NCBI GenBank assembly: GCA_038373885.1
Contig: JAWZYV010019958.1
Location: forward strand, 620,001-684,000
DNA: 64,000 nucleotides
Reading direction: 5' to 3'
Source: Cheiracanthium punctorium
Taxonomy: Eukaryota; Arthropoda; Arachnida; Araneae; Cheiracanthiidae
Below the pieces are notes generated by a model, which made no database searches, was not told the DNA's origin, and saw only the letters and a program-made list of their open reading frames with translations. Each line of letters starts with the position of its first letter. The stretch's first letter is position 1. Of the stretch, positions 33,621-45,141 are shown piece after piece. A program made the translations under genes and the position numbers.

Positions 33621-34919
33621 CCCTAGTAGCAATAACCCATCGGTCGATGAGAGGCGGGTGAGTTAAATCCGAGGAGAAGGAGCAATGGCCGATCACGGCT
33701 TTTCATCCATAAAAGGGGAAATTTCATCGGCAACTGGTACAAAATGTCCGCTCGGGAAGCCATAAAGCCGATCATCGTTTCCCGACGACTCCGATGAAAT
33801 AACGAAAAGAAACCGATAAACTGTTTAAAATATATTTGTTAATAAAAAATAAACGACTGGCAGCAAAATTTTCAAAAAATGTCCGTTCTGTTTATTATGT
33901 TTTCGTTTTTTGTATGCTAAATTTCCGTTTTTCTGGAAAAAAAAAAAAAAAATTCTTCCTCCACCGGGCCCGAACCATGAGCGTACTGATTACGAGATAA
34001 GCGCGCTGCCCCTAGACCATCGAATCTTGTCATGTGTAAGGCAAAGTGTGAAGTACCGGTTATTTTAGTCTCAGATTGGGACTTGGGTGAAATTTTGACA
34101 AAGTGTTGTTCAGCTATTATTAATAATAGTCAAATTATTCGATTGGTAAGAAATTAATTTCACTTTTTACCAATGTATGTAAGTAGCAACAACATTCATA
34201 ATTAATAATTAAAAAACAATATTGCCAATTGTATAGGAATTTTAGTGTGATTTTAACTTTCATATTTCTTGGATAACTTTTAAAAATTAAATGATTTCTC
34301 TTCTTGCTGTTTACATTAAAGAGGTTTCAAAAGAGTTGCTCATTGTAATGAAGTTTCCGTTTTTCTTATAATGCAGCTGACGCTCAAATAGATTTTCTTT
34401 TCTTTTTTTTAAACACACTTTTTTTTAATTATTTAAATATTACAAACGATTTTTATATAATAAATACTTACATTTTTTTGTAAATATTTCTTTTCAAATT
34501 TAAATTTTGTGGGAGGGGGCAAGGGGGGGGATACCACCCCCCTGCCCCCTCCCAACCCCAATACAAGAAATTTGAAGTAAATTATGCGATTAATTCAAGA
34601 ATTGTTCAAAATTTCCCTTAAATTATGCAAAGGCACATCTAAATTACGCAAATATTTATAGGAATTTGGGTAAAGTGTAAACCACTGGGGACACCTGCAA
34701 GGCCCGTTGACTATAGAGCTGCAGTTTCGGATAAGATATTGTTTTTCGGTTTCCCATCGGCGAAACTGCTCGTCTAGATCACTTCTATCCATGTATAAAA
34801 ATTCATCTATTGCAGATAAACAAAAGTGCACTTGCCGATGACTGAATTCAACGAGTCGATGAGTTAACGATGAGTCGATGAACGACCGAGCAGAAAACAA
34901 GCAGTCATTGCTACTAGGG
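33621..34919. mobile_element. TA-target element, CCCTAGTAGCAAT termini
   Basis: CCCTAGTAGCAAT and its inverse are each bordered by TA (33619-33620, 34920-34921). 1.3 kb, the size of a mariner, but no transposase is recognised. The interior holds a G-rich/C-rich hairpin at 34510-34554 and a tRNA-like segment. Confidence 0.75.
33955..34030 (-). repeat. tRNA-like sequence
   Basis: On the minus strand, box A-like TGGTCTAGGGGCAGCGCGC and box B-like GGTTCGGGCCC lie in tRNA spacing around CTCGTAA. The acceptor and anticodon stems do not pair well, so it is a tRNA pseudogene or SINE head, not a working tRNA. Confidence 0.5.
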
Positions 34920-35095
34920 TACTTAGCTTACACTTTATCTTTAAATTTGATACCCAGCCCACCCCGAAATAAAATCCTGGCTACGCCACTGTCAATAACA
35001 CTAACTACGCCACTGCTTTAGACCCTATTTTGTATTTCTCTGAATTACGAAAGAAAATAAAATCATTCCCCTTAAACGAAAAACAAGGTAAAAAG

Positions 35096-35128
<33 letters not shown>
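35096..35128. repeat. Poly-A run (33 A)
   Basis: Uninterrupted adenines. It could mark the tail of a retroposed sequence, but no donor transcript is recognised beside it. Confidence 0.9.
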
Positions 35129-35129
<1 letters not shown>

Positions 35130-35589
35130 GAAATCTGCTGCAATAAAGCGAAATGTTATTTTGCTTACTACAAAGTCCTTTTGTGAGAGCGCTTAATACC
35201 GCCCCTGTATCCTTCATTAAAAGTGACAAGCACAATCCTAACTTTATTTCATTCTATTTCCCTTCACATGAAAATCCGCCACCATGTAAACTTAACGTTC
35301 CGTTTTTTTTTTGTTTTTTTTTTTTTTTGAGGGTGGGGGCAGGGGGACATATATTGAAGTTAAAAGTAGAAAAGGGATGTTTCATTAAATTTTAAACAAA
35401 TATTAAATCAGCCAGACAAGTTGGAAGGAGGGATTTTCTTAATTTTTTTTTCGGGGGGGAGATTGACCCCTCTTGCCCTTAGGAAGTAACGCCTATGCCC
35501 CCCGCCAAAAGCAAACGATGTTCGACCTACTCCACACCCACAGACAGATAAAACTTTAAATCCGACCACCAATCAAGAAATGAAACAAA

Positions 35590-35765
35590 GATTCGAAAAA
35601 AAAAACTTCAATTAAATGAAACATCCTTTCAACTCTTTTCGACTCCTTTCGACTCTGAGTCGATAGAAGATTCGAAAAAACCCCTCTAATTAAATGAAAC
35701 ATCCTTTCAACTCTTTTCGGCTCCTTTCGACTCTGAGTCGATAGAAGATTCGAAAAACTAACGAA
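35590..35765. repeat. Tandem duplication, ~83-bp unit
   Basis: Two copies of AATTAAATGAAACATCC...TCTGAGTCGATAGAAGATTC, nearly identical. Inside the 3.7-kb hAT-type element. Confidence 0.9.
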
Positions 35766-36155
35766 TCTCAACGATAGTATACAATCACCGAAACAGAGCG
35801 AAACACTGAATCAGTAAAGATTCCTTGCTGCACCAACTCAGTGACCAACTCACCCACACCCACTCATTTACTGTTTCAAATCATCTATCGACTCAAGAGT
35901 CGTAAAGAGTCGAAAAGAGTTGAAAGAGTAAGGGAAAATCTCTGGGAAATGCAAAGGGAAAATAAGTTTTTCTTCCCTTCGCACTTGGAATGTATTTCCC
36001 TTGAGGGCTTGAGATTCGAATCAGTAGAGAGTGAGTGTAAAGACTGAGCCACTCAGTACCAAGATTCGAATCACTGATTCGATTCATCGAATCATTGGCC
36101 ATCTCTAACCGGTAGCACCGGTGCATAACCAACCGGTGAATTTTCGAACGGGCCC

Positions 36156-37054
36156 TTTATGTTCCTCATGGGGATTACTATTTGTTTACAAATATATATG
36201 TAAACCCATGAGTGTGATATTTTATGTTACTGCTGCGACATTTGGGGTACAAATGAAATTTTATTGCTGAATTTTAGGTGATCGGATTTTCTGAATCTCG
36301 TAGTTAAACATCAAATAACATTAATATATATGGGGAATATTTATATTAAAAGAACTATTTATTTAAATTCCTTGTACGATATATGGAAAAAAAAATGTAC
36401 TCTTTGCTCATATTTACCATAATTATATTTTAAATATGCAAATATTAGTAAAATAAGGCCAATTACCAGATTAAAAAAAATGCAATTTATGTATCGCATA
36501 ACAGATTTGTACGTGTAATTAATCTAATGCATATGAAAACGCCATTGAAAAATAAACTAATAAATCTAAAAGAAAGACGGGTAACAATTAATGTAATCTG
36601 TATTTCGGTGCATAATTACTTAAATGTAACAGTAAATATAAATGCAAAATGTGAATGTATGATAATTCCATGATGTAACCTAAAGCTCCTGCAATTTTAT
36701 TATGAAATGGAAAACATTTCACTTTAGCAATGTAACTCATAAAACTGTACGAAATAATTCTATAATTATATTTTTGAATTTTGCTTCAAGCTTGAGTCAG
36801 AACAGGAATCAAAAACTAAAAAAATACTTACATCAGGAAAAAAAAACTGAAAATGGATTTTAAAATTAATTTTGCTTCACCCATATTTTAGAACAGAACC
36901 TATGCTACATAAGTTTGAATCTCCATAGAAAAAAATAATGAAACATTTAAATTTGTATGGGGAAATGGTATTTTTCAATGCATCCCTATTTTCCCCACCT
37001 GGCTCTTTAGGATAAAAAACATAAAATAAATAAAAGTACTGTGATAAAAAGAAT
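36156..37054. other. AT-rich spacer, nothing recognised
   Basis: No convincing frame or termini. Confidence 0.45.
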
Positions 37055-37094
37055 GGTAAAATCATACAAGCCAGTGCACACCCCATGTAAACAC

Positions 37095-37144
37095 GGCGAC
37101 AGTCGCTGGAGCTTGGCAACTGCCAAGCTCCAGCGACTGTCGCC
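37095..37144. repeat. Perfect 24-bp hairpin
   Basis: Arms 37095-37118 and 37121-37144 are perfect inverted copies separated by AC. The arm contains GTCGCTGGAGCTTGGC. The match with the 2459 hairpin shows the structure is conserved within the family. Confidence 0.95.
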
Positions 37145-37275
37145 AATCATTTTGCATGATCAGCAAAGTCAAATATTTTAACACATTAAAATTGCACATA
37201 CATTCCACTAACAAAAACATTAAAACAAAATACAACGTCCATATTTAACCAAAAAAACGTCTGCAAATTCAGTAA

Positions 37276-37580
37276 CAGGCAATTTAAAATGAGCAAACAG
37301 TGGACCGTTTTTAACTAAAAAAAACTACAGTGGATTCAGTAACCTAGTTGTACAACTTTGTAAACTATGCAACCAGTGGACCGTTTTTAACTAAAAAAAC
37401 CTCAGTGGATTCAGCAACCTAGTTGTACAGCTATGTAAACTAGGCAACCAGTGGACCGTTCTTAACTAAAAAAAACAACAGTGGATTAAGCAACCTAGTT
37501 GTACAGCTAATGTAAACTGGGCAAACACTGGCCGTTTTCAACTCAAAAAAACATCGGTGGATTCAACAACCTAGTTGTAC
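37276..37580 (-). repeat. Minisatellite, ~75-bp unit, ~4 copies
   Basis: Inverse of the array at 1792-2315 (CAACCTAGTTGTACA, CAGTGGACCGTTTTTAACTA). Confidence 0.9.
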
Positions 37581-38165
37581 ACCTTATGATTACAGTATGA
37601 TTAGAATAGCACGTAAATAGCACTTACGAAAACATAAACACATCCAATATCAATTTAAAATTCACATTATAAACCTTAAACATTGCAAAGATTCGTTAAA
37701 AAAGAGCACTTACCTTTATTTTTTTTTTTAAATAACTGCTCAGAAATGTCCCTGACACCCACCGGCTTATAACGTAACAGTCGTAACACCAGGATGCTTT
37801 CTTTTATTTACTTTTATATTGACACTGCATTTCTAACAAACACACACACACCGGCCAATAACGTAAAACCAACGTGCTTTCTTTTATTTAGCTTTATATT
37901 CACACCCTATTTCTAACAAACACACATACACTTTCTTTTCATCCAATAACATAACACATTTCATTCCCTTCCATCCATAACATGAAACAATTTCAAATTC
38001 TCGATGATGTACAGGTTTTTTTATAGTTGCCAGCCTAAACAACCGTCGGCAGGGTACTTCACTCCCACTGAGCATCGCCTACGATGGCGCCAGAACCAAC
38101 GCCAAATCAAACATGTAATCAAACATCAAAATGTAAACAGCACCGCAAACGGAATATAGTCCAAA

Positions 38166-39275
38166 AGAATTTTAAAAAGTACAAATCGCAATACATTTAA
38201 CTCATACACACATTTCTTGATGAAAATAGATTGCAAATCTGTAAATAATGTTTACTTAATGAGTCGGGTGCAGTTGTGCCACAATTTCAGGCTTTAGTTG
38301 GAATGGTATTCTGAGGTCCACTTTTGCATTAAGCTTGTTTCTATATTTTCATTTCATATGTAACATGAATATGTTAGGCAGAATGGAATCAAATGTTGTA
38401 TTGCTTTATTTGTAACTTTATTATAGTCTTCTTGAACTGTTTGCAACAATATTTTATTATATTGTGGATCCCCTGTTAATGATATATTGGCGGGGGTGCA
38501 AGGTGTTCTATCAGGCCCTGGGTGCTGCTTGCAGAAGGGTGCCAAATCGTTCGTCGTCTCTAAGAAAATTCACCAAAAATTAAAGGGAGAAGCGGCAAAG
38601 AGGTATTGTGCCCTGCGCCGCAGTTTTGCTCACTATACTAATGTCCCGGTAATGGCTATGCTAACCCTCAGGGATCTGTTGACCACAGTTTAAGAACCTT
38701 TGGTTTAGCTGTAGATCAAAATTGAGCCTATTTTGTGGCCCCCTTCACAAAATTGCAATTGGTTAAAATAGCCCCTTCATGAAAATACAATTTATTAAAA
38801 TGGCCCCTTCATAAAAATACCATTGAATGAAACAGCCCTTCATTGGCATTTTATCCTACATTTAATGGTTTTTGTCAATGACTTTAGCAAAAAAAGTGAC
38901 ATTTATAAAAAATTGAAAATTCACAAAAATATTTGCTGAAAGTGAAATTCACAAAAATGTGGGTCATTCCACAGTATACACCTGTTACGTATGGGGAAAT
39001 TTCACAGCAAAATTTTGATATATGTAAATTTTTCAATATAAATGAGAAAGTTCGGAACTGTTTTTAATGTTTTATACACCACTTCAACTGGATTAATATG
39101 AAGTTTCTTTTTGTTGGACCAAATACTTTTTAAAAAAAATTTATCAATAAAGTTTTGTTATGTATGGGACATCGCAATTTATTTATTTTTTTCTGAATTT
39201 ATGAGTAAATTTAATGGGTAGAAGAAGAAATATGCATTTATTTATTAACATTAAAATTATTTCCTTAAACTATAT
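38166..39275. other. Spacer with a decayed repeat
   Basis: A segment at about 38720-38965 (ATGGCCCCTTCATAAAAATAC, TGAAATTCACAAAAAT) is related in inverse to 61190-61440. The minus-strand frame at 38354-38545 is not recognised. Confidence 0.45.
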
Positions 39276-40095
39276 TAGCAATGCAACGCATATCAATCTG
39301 GCCGGATACCGCATATCCAGCCAAACTTTCAGCCGGTTATGCGGCAGCAATATGTTTTCTTCTTTTTTGTTTTATTTTTACTAGCTTTCTTAGATTATTG
39401 AGCTATTACTTTTTTCTTTAAATTTCTCATTAGTTTCAAATCATTTAAATCAGAAATCCTTTTGGGATTGTTTCCATGAATTGAGTACCAGTTTTACTGC
39501 AATTAAAGTCATACAAATAACAATGCCATGGATGTTTTCCCTCAAGAGTTAGATAAATATCTTAAAAGATCAGTTCTTGAAAGAAAGACATCTCCATTCA
39601 ACTGTTAGAAAATCAATGTAACAAATTTCCTTACTTTATCAAAATTAGGGGGCGGGGGGGGACATTTTCTCACCAGCCAGCAGTACTACAGCAAGTACAC
39701 TATTCTCATAAGCAGGGTCAATTTATGGTGGAAAAAAAGGTAACCAAATTCTTACAAAGATTGAAAAACAGTGTTTTTGTACAATAATTTCTTGTATTCC
39801 AGTAATAATTTACTCCAATCTTAAAAAAAGATAGAAGTACTTAATTTTTTCCCCCCTTTTTCTATACATGATAAAAAATACATTCTAAAAAAGTATTGAA
39901 AACAAAATATTTTCACAAAACTTTGTTTCTTTGCAGTTTTTAGAATTTATTCATTTATTATGTTTATTTATGTTATTTCTCTGTATATAATTTTAGGCTG
40001 GATGTACTGCTGGATATTTATAATATCCGGCTACTGCCAATTATCTAGCATATTGGCCGATGCAGTATGTTTGCCAGATATCTGTTGCATCTTTA
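39276..40095. mobile_element. hAT-type element, TA-n-GATGCAAC-like termini
   Basis: TAGCAATGCAACGCATATC at the left and the inverse of TAAAGATGCAACAGATATC at the right, subterminal CCGGATA motifs, and a perfect 8-bp duplication AACTATAT (39268-39275, 40096-40103). 820 bp, no coding. Confidence 0.85.
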
Positions 40096-40689
40096 AACTA
40101 TATCATTAATTAATGAAAGCTAATTACTAACATATGATTTAAGTAACACTACTATAAAGACTTGTGAACTGAAATTAACAGAGATGTTACTTTAATGAAT
40201 TTATTAACTCTATTAAGGTATTCAAACTTAAGTTTAACTATAAAATTAAAAATAATGATTTCTTAATAAATTTAATTGCTGTTATTTAAATTAGGATTTT
40301 TCATGCACAGCTCCATTTGAAAAAAATGGTAAACATTTAAAATTAAAAAATATATTTTATACAAGTCACACTTACAGAACATCTGTAATTTCTTCCACTC
40401 CCTCCACTGGTACTGGAAAATGTTCCTATCAGGTTTTTTTCAAGCTTAATCAATCTTTTTTTAAGGATTTTATTCTTTTCCGAGATGTGTGGAAAAGAAA
40501 ACATGTTTTCCCCTGAAGGTTTCATAAAAGATAGAGTACGATATTTATCATCAATGTCCTATATAACTATTGGCTACAAATAATTATCGTACATACTCAG
40601 ACTTTCAATTTATATCCAGTTTGATTTTTTTCAGTAACTCAGTGCATGCGTCTGAGGTAGGCTCTTTATCTTGTACAGGGTACTACATC

Positions 40690-41186
40690 CAGGGGCCGAT
40701 CTACACACTTGGGAGCCCAGGGCACAGATACTTTTGGGGGCCCCTGCACAAAAATTTTCCGCAGAATATTACTTAATTAAATTAAGTTAAAACCAATTAT
40801 CATTCCTAAGTTAACCATACGTAAACATTTACAAATCAGTAAAATGTCATGACAAATATAACTTATATGAATTTTTTGATTTTGAAATGTTTTTATGGGT
40901 ATTTACAGCCATCACACACCTTTAAAAAGATAAAAGGAGGAGCATGCTGAGGTGTCCGAACGAATTTGCGAATATCGAATTTATCGAATGCATAATTTTT
41001 AGCGTTACAAGTTACATTAAATTAAAAATTTTGAATATTTTTGATAAAATGAAGTAATAAGAAATTTTTCTCTTGAAAGATAATTTTAGTAGCTATTATG
41101 ATTACATAAAAGGAAGTTTTGGGGGCCCCTAAAAATCGGGGGCCCAGGACACATGCCCTGAATGCCCCGCCATAAATCAGTCCCTG
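40690..41186. mobile_element. hAT-type MITE, CAGGGGCCGATCTA termini
   Basis: 497 bp. Right end is the inverse of CAGGGACTGATTTA, and the 8-bp duplication ACTACATC is perfect (40682-40689, 41187-41194). It shares the GGGGGCCCAGG/TGCCC terminus with the remnant at 24040-24640. Confidence 0.88.
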
Positions 41187-42717
41187 ACTACATCATTATA
41201 TTTTCATAAGAAACGCAAAAATGCTACTAAAGGCCCACAGTCTGAGTCTGCTGGCAGGGTAAAATGCATGTTGATGATCTGATATCTATTAAGCTTTTCC
41301 TAAAATTTGTGGTTGTACACTGCAAATCGTAGGAAATATTTCTTCAGATATATATGTTTTGACATTTATTTCATCTTTTAATTTCTTAGTTGTTTGCATG
41401 AGCACCAGCAGAATATTTCCTGGGGGGGGGGCAAAGACTACTCCAGGGGGTAAAAACTATTCAAGGGGAGGCAAAGACTACTTCAACGTATGGTTACCAT
41501 GTTGGAAAGAGCAAAAAAGCAAGGGAAAACACTGCATACAAAAATCCAAGGGGGGCATTGCCCCCCCTTGCCCTATGCTGCCGGTGCCCATGTTTGTTTG
41601 GGCTCCCAGTTTCATACCTTCTATTCTGATCTAACTCGTTTTTATACATAATTGACTTTATCGGCCATAAAGGTGTCTTATTTTTTCTTTTTAGCTTAAT
41701 TTTCTTACTCTTTCTGTAAAATATCTGGCCATCGTGCTTCTTCTCGAATAAGGATTTTTTTATTAATATTTTTTTAAAAGTTAATGTGTATTTAAAATGC
41801 TGTTGTACAATAAATGATCACAGCTTCATCTTTGTTTTCTGGTGAAAATCAACTGATTATTTAAAATGTTCCAATATTTCAAGCAAACTATGACTTCACC
41901 AATGGTAGCTATAATTAACTGTATGTGTTTACTTGTATACTTTTGTACTTAGTGCAGCCAATTGTGCAGAAAAGTTGCAAACATAGTCTATAATTAAGAT
42001 TTTTACAAGTTTTAAATCAAAATTTTACATTTTGTCCTGTTTTTGGACTTTTAGTAGGATTTTTGCTCTTTTATCTTCTATATAAATTTTAAGGAATTAA
42101 TTTTTTGAAAAACATTTACTTCCTTTGTGACTGGCAAGGTCACATATGCAGCATTTAGTTTTGATTTTTGTTTTATTTATTTTCACAAGTAGTTCTGTGC
42201 TTTTTACTACTGAACTATGTAACAATGTTCTACATAACATATTTTTAGTCTCTGAAAAAAAATCCATTACACTTATAACATTGGAGAGCCTTTTTGAAAG
42301 ATCTAAATTTTTCTGCTTTAATTTTAAAAGGGAAGTAAAATAAAAAAATTCAAAACAGGAGAAATTAGTAAAGAAAGACTGCGATATTTATTCCCTGTCA
42401 GATATGACAAGTTAATGGTGTCATCTAGTGTTAAAAACAAAGTGTGATGAGTAAAATTATGGTAGGTTTTATATATCTTTGAAAAAAAAATCTTCCAGTT
42501 TGTTAGTATCTTTTATATCATAGTTGACGTAAAAATATGGAGCTGTATTATGCATAGTCAAAAACTTAAAAACACACTAAAAGTGCAACTATTGGACTTT
42601 TAAGGTGTTTATAAGTATGATTTATATCATTTCCTTGTTTTCTAATGTTTGAATTACTTTCATTAGATAGTTACCCTCTTCTACCTTTGCACCTTTGGCT
42701 TTGTACATGCCTGTCTT
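41187..42717. other. Spacer, no gene recognised
   Basis: G/C-run repeats at 41420-41580 look transposon-derived, with no clear termini. The segment 42116-42337 is bounded by TTACTTCC / GGAAGTAA. Confidence 0.4.
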
Positions 42718-42871
42718 AGAGGTGTAGCTAGGTTTTTCTGCACATGGGAACAACTGAAGATTTTATGCCCCCTCCTATCTGTGAAAATGCAATTAGGTAG
42801 CTTTCATTTACAATTTGGCACCCCTTGAATGCGGCGCCTGGGGACAGATGCCCCTCCTTGCTACACCACGG
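42718..42871. mobile_element. Probable hAT-type MITE, diverged
   Basis: GAGGTGTAGCTAGG at the left, CCTTGCTACACCACGG at the right, and a 6-of-8 match between flanks CCTGTCTT and CCTGTGTA. Confidence 0.55.
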
Positions 42872-42937
42872 CCTGTGTATAGCTGTCTCTTGTTTGGGAT
42901 GCACTTTGGCTTGTGTCCCATTAACACATGCACTTCA

Positions 42938-43225
42938 GGGCCGTGGTAGCCCAGTGGCTAAGGCGTTGGACTCGTAACCGGAAGGTTGTGGGTTCGATAC
43001 CGGCGTACCACTAAAGACCACCGTGTACATGCGGTGTACGTGCACGTTAAATCCGTGGTTTCGAAAGTCCTCTCGGCGGTCGCTAGCAGTTTACGAGGGG
43101 TGCCAATATTCAGAAGTCCCCCACCTTCTGATGAGGTTCCAAATTGTGGCGGGAAATTCCGGGAAGGACATATATGTAGCTCTAAACGACATATTCAGTG
43201 ACGCGAGCTGTCCTCTCCTGGCAAG
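42938..43225 (+). repeat. tRNA-derived SINE
   Basis: tRNA-like head with box A TAGCCCAGTGGCTAAGG, CTCGTAA in anticodon-loop position and box B GGTTCGATACC, followed by a ~210-bp body. Acceptor and T stems are degenerate, so this is a SINE rather than a tRNA gene. Confidence 0.8.
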
Positions 43226-43383
43226 CAAACACATGCACTGTTGTTAAATTCTAATTAGGCTCTAAACAGTTGTCTGCTTTTGACTTTTTTTATTTGTGCA
43301 TGTTCATATATGTAGGCTTTTTATGTTTACGGTACCTATCTCTTCTGTTCAGCTGTGTACTGAGTTCATAGTACAGTTTAAAA

Positions 43384-44770
43384 AAATATCTGATGTGGAC
43401 ACCATATGACTTCCTTGCATCTCTAATAAATCATAAATAGTTTCTGTGCACGTATTTAAACTTACTTTATTTGAAAGAGATACAATATTTCAATAATACC
43501 GAGATTTAGCAATTTCTTGCCAAATGTTTGAGATATCATCAAGCAGGGTTTAGTTTGAAAAATTTATTTTTGGCAATTAATTAGCCATATTTTGTCAAAA
43601 GCTGAAAAGCTTGAGATAGCTTGGGCATAACTGAAATAGTGACTGACCACAGACTTTTAATGAATTTAATAAGATATCTATAGATTTTAACATGATAATA
43701 TCTCAAAACAAAATCATAATATTTTACAGTTAAAAGTTTTAGAGTTACGCGACATATGTAATTATTTTTGTACCAAATTTGGTGCAATTTTGGCAAAACT
43801 CTTCAAAGTTAATAGATAGCAAGATTTTGGGCATGGTAGCAGACAGGCCTGAATACAGACATAATACATGTCCTGATATGATACATGGCCTGAATAGAGA
43901 CATAATACACTGAAAATGTGTATAGATCTTAATGCATTGAAATACTTTTGGTGGTACTGTAAATAAACTAGCCAGTAGATTGAAAACAAAAAGAGGTGCA
44001 CAACTAGATGTTACAAGAATCTTAAATATAAAATTTCGATATTCTGAGTCATAGTTTTTGATATATATTAGTTACACATGTAAGCCAAAAGTCACCAAGC
44101 TTGGCAAAGTTTTCGAGAGAGGCACACACAAGCATTGTCAGACCATTAGCTAAGTATGTGATAAGATAGTGTTGTGCTTAAAATAGATGAATTTCTCTAA
44201 AACTGCCATTGACCGTAATGTATTGAAATTCTTTTGAGTGTTCCTGTAGAAGAACTATAAATGATAAAGACGCTATTTTCAATGGAGAGTTTCATTTTAT
44301 AATCCTTAATAACAAATATCAATTTTGTTTCAATTGAACTATCCGAATATGTCTAAAATACACTTTAATGAATTTCTGCCCATAAAGCGTAATGTATGGA
44401 ATATCTTTTTGGTGGCTCTGTAAATAAACTATCCAATTGATTGGAACCAACTGAAAAAGATAACACACAACTAGATTTTACAGCAGTCTTAAATATACAA
44501 TTAAAACATTCTACAACTATAATTTTTAAGATATGTGAGTTAAGTACATTAGCACCTACAGACATCAGGAAAAACTAGTCAAAATGGACTTGCGATTAAT
44601 CAGAATGGACTGTACATGCAAGATACAAACATACCTACATGCTTATATTAAGATACTTTTCAAAATCAAATAAGAGATAGTCAAAATTTATTTTTATATG
44701 AAAATCTTGATATCGAAATTTTTCTTTATCACATTACTTCCTTTTGCTTCATGCAAGGAAGTAAAAAGAA
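43384..44770 (+). repeat. Dispersed repeat, GATGTGGACACC family, copy 2 (longest)
   Basis: Begins with the segment shared with 7428 and 45902. It contains repeated modules with CTGTAAATAAACTA at about 43958 and 44418 and ends near ATGCAAGGAAGTA, the inverse of the ACTTCCTTGCAT near its start, so it may be a TIR element. It ends ~190 bp before CDK20 exon 2. Confidence 0.7.
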
Positions 44771-44992
44771 AACCATTTTGAATTCTTTAGTCTTTAACAT
44801 TAATTTTTGAACTTCTGTTTAAGAGCTTGTAGTTTTCTCAAAGAACAGCCTTAATTTTTTTTTATTTATAATTAAAATTCCAGTATCTGTTTTAAATATT
44901 TCTATACTGTACATTGTGTTGTATTTGTTTTATGCATACTAATGCAAGTTATTTTTTAAACAGTGAACATAGATGTTTCTTAGAAATGGAAA

Positions 44993-45141
44993 ATGGAATA
45001 CTATACTATAATTGGTCGCATTGGAGAAGGAGCTCATGGTATAGTACTAAAGGCTAAACATAAAATTACAGATTGTATTTTAGCATTAAAAAAAATTCCA
45101 TTGAAAAATATTGAAGATGGGATTCCATGTATGACTTTAAG
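44993..45141 (+). CDS. CDK20: CDK20 coding exon 1 (P-loop, catalytic Lys)
   Basis: Encodes [18 protein letters not shown] through IPCMTLR. The donor AG|GTATGA splits the Arg codon. Context AAAATGG is a good initiation site. The mRNA exon may begin at 44964 after TTTAAACAG. Two out-of-frame ATGs (44973, 44986) lie just upstream. Confidence 0.95.

Larger units (their letters stand above)
32438..36107. mobile_element. 3.7-kb hAT-type element, TAGAGATGG termini
   Basis: Inverted ends TAGAGATGG...CCATCTCTA, subterminal GATTCGAAT motifs on both sides, and a perfect 8-bp duplication ACCGGTAG (32430-32437, 36108-36115). It contains a 300-bp tandem duplication, a MITE, a 1.3-kb TA element, a poly-A run and an 83-bp duplication. 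No transposase frame recognised. Confidence 0.9.
32048..36155. mobile_element. Outer TIR element, GGGCGCGTTCG termini
   Basis: Left GGGCGCGTTCGAGAATTCAT and the inverse of the right end GGGCCCGTTCGAAAATTCAC agree over ~30 bases, followed by CACCGGTG-rich sequence on each side. Split by the hAT-type element 32438-36107. The target duplication is not clear. Confidence 0.65.
37055..38165 (-). mobile_element. Minisatellite-plus-hairpin element, copy 2
   Basis: Inverted copy of 1282-2541 with the same segment order: hairpin 37095-37144, ~4 minisatellite units (37276-37580), the GTAAGT donor-like site near 37714, and the 5' domain with GGACTATATTCCGT at its end. The 5' domain contains GGCGCCATCGTAGGCGATGCTCA-type sequence absent from copy 1, so 5' domains differ between copies. 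Confidence 0.6.

Noticed and set aside
33955..34030. Apparent minus-strand tRNA
   Set aside because: Stems do not pair well; box A and box B alone indicate a SINE head or tRNA pseudogene.
34960..35015. Two successive CTACGCCACTG right ends suggesting stacked hAT insertions
   Set aside because: Neither left end was located in the window.
35005..35235. 76-codon minus-strand frame with a long Phe run
   Set aside because: The Phe run is the translation of the 33-base poly-A; not a gene.
41359..41634. 91-codon Gly/Lys-rich frame
   Set aside because: Derived from G-run transposon repeats; termini could not be paired with a target duplication, so no element was called either.
42938..43010. Apparent tRNA gene (CGT anticodon position)
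   Set aside because: Acceptor, anticodon and T stems pair poorly and a SINE body follows directly.
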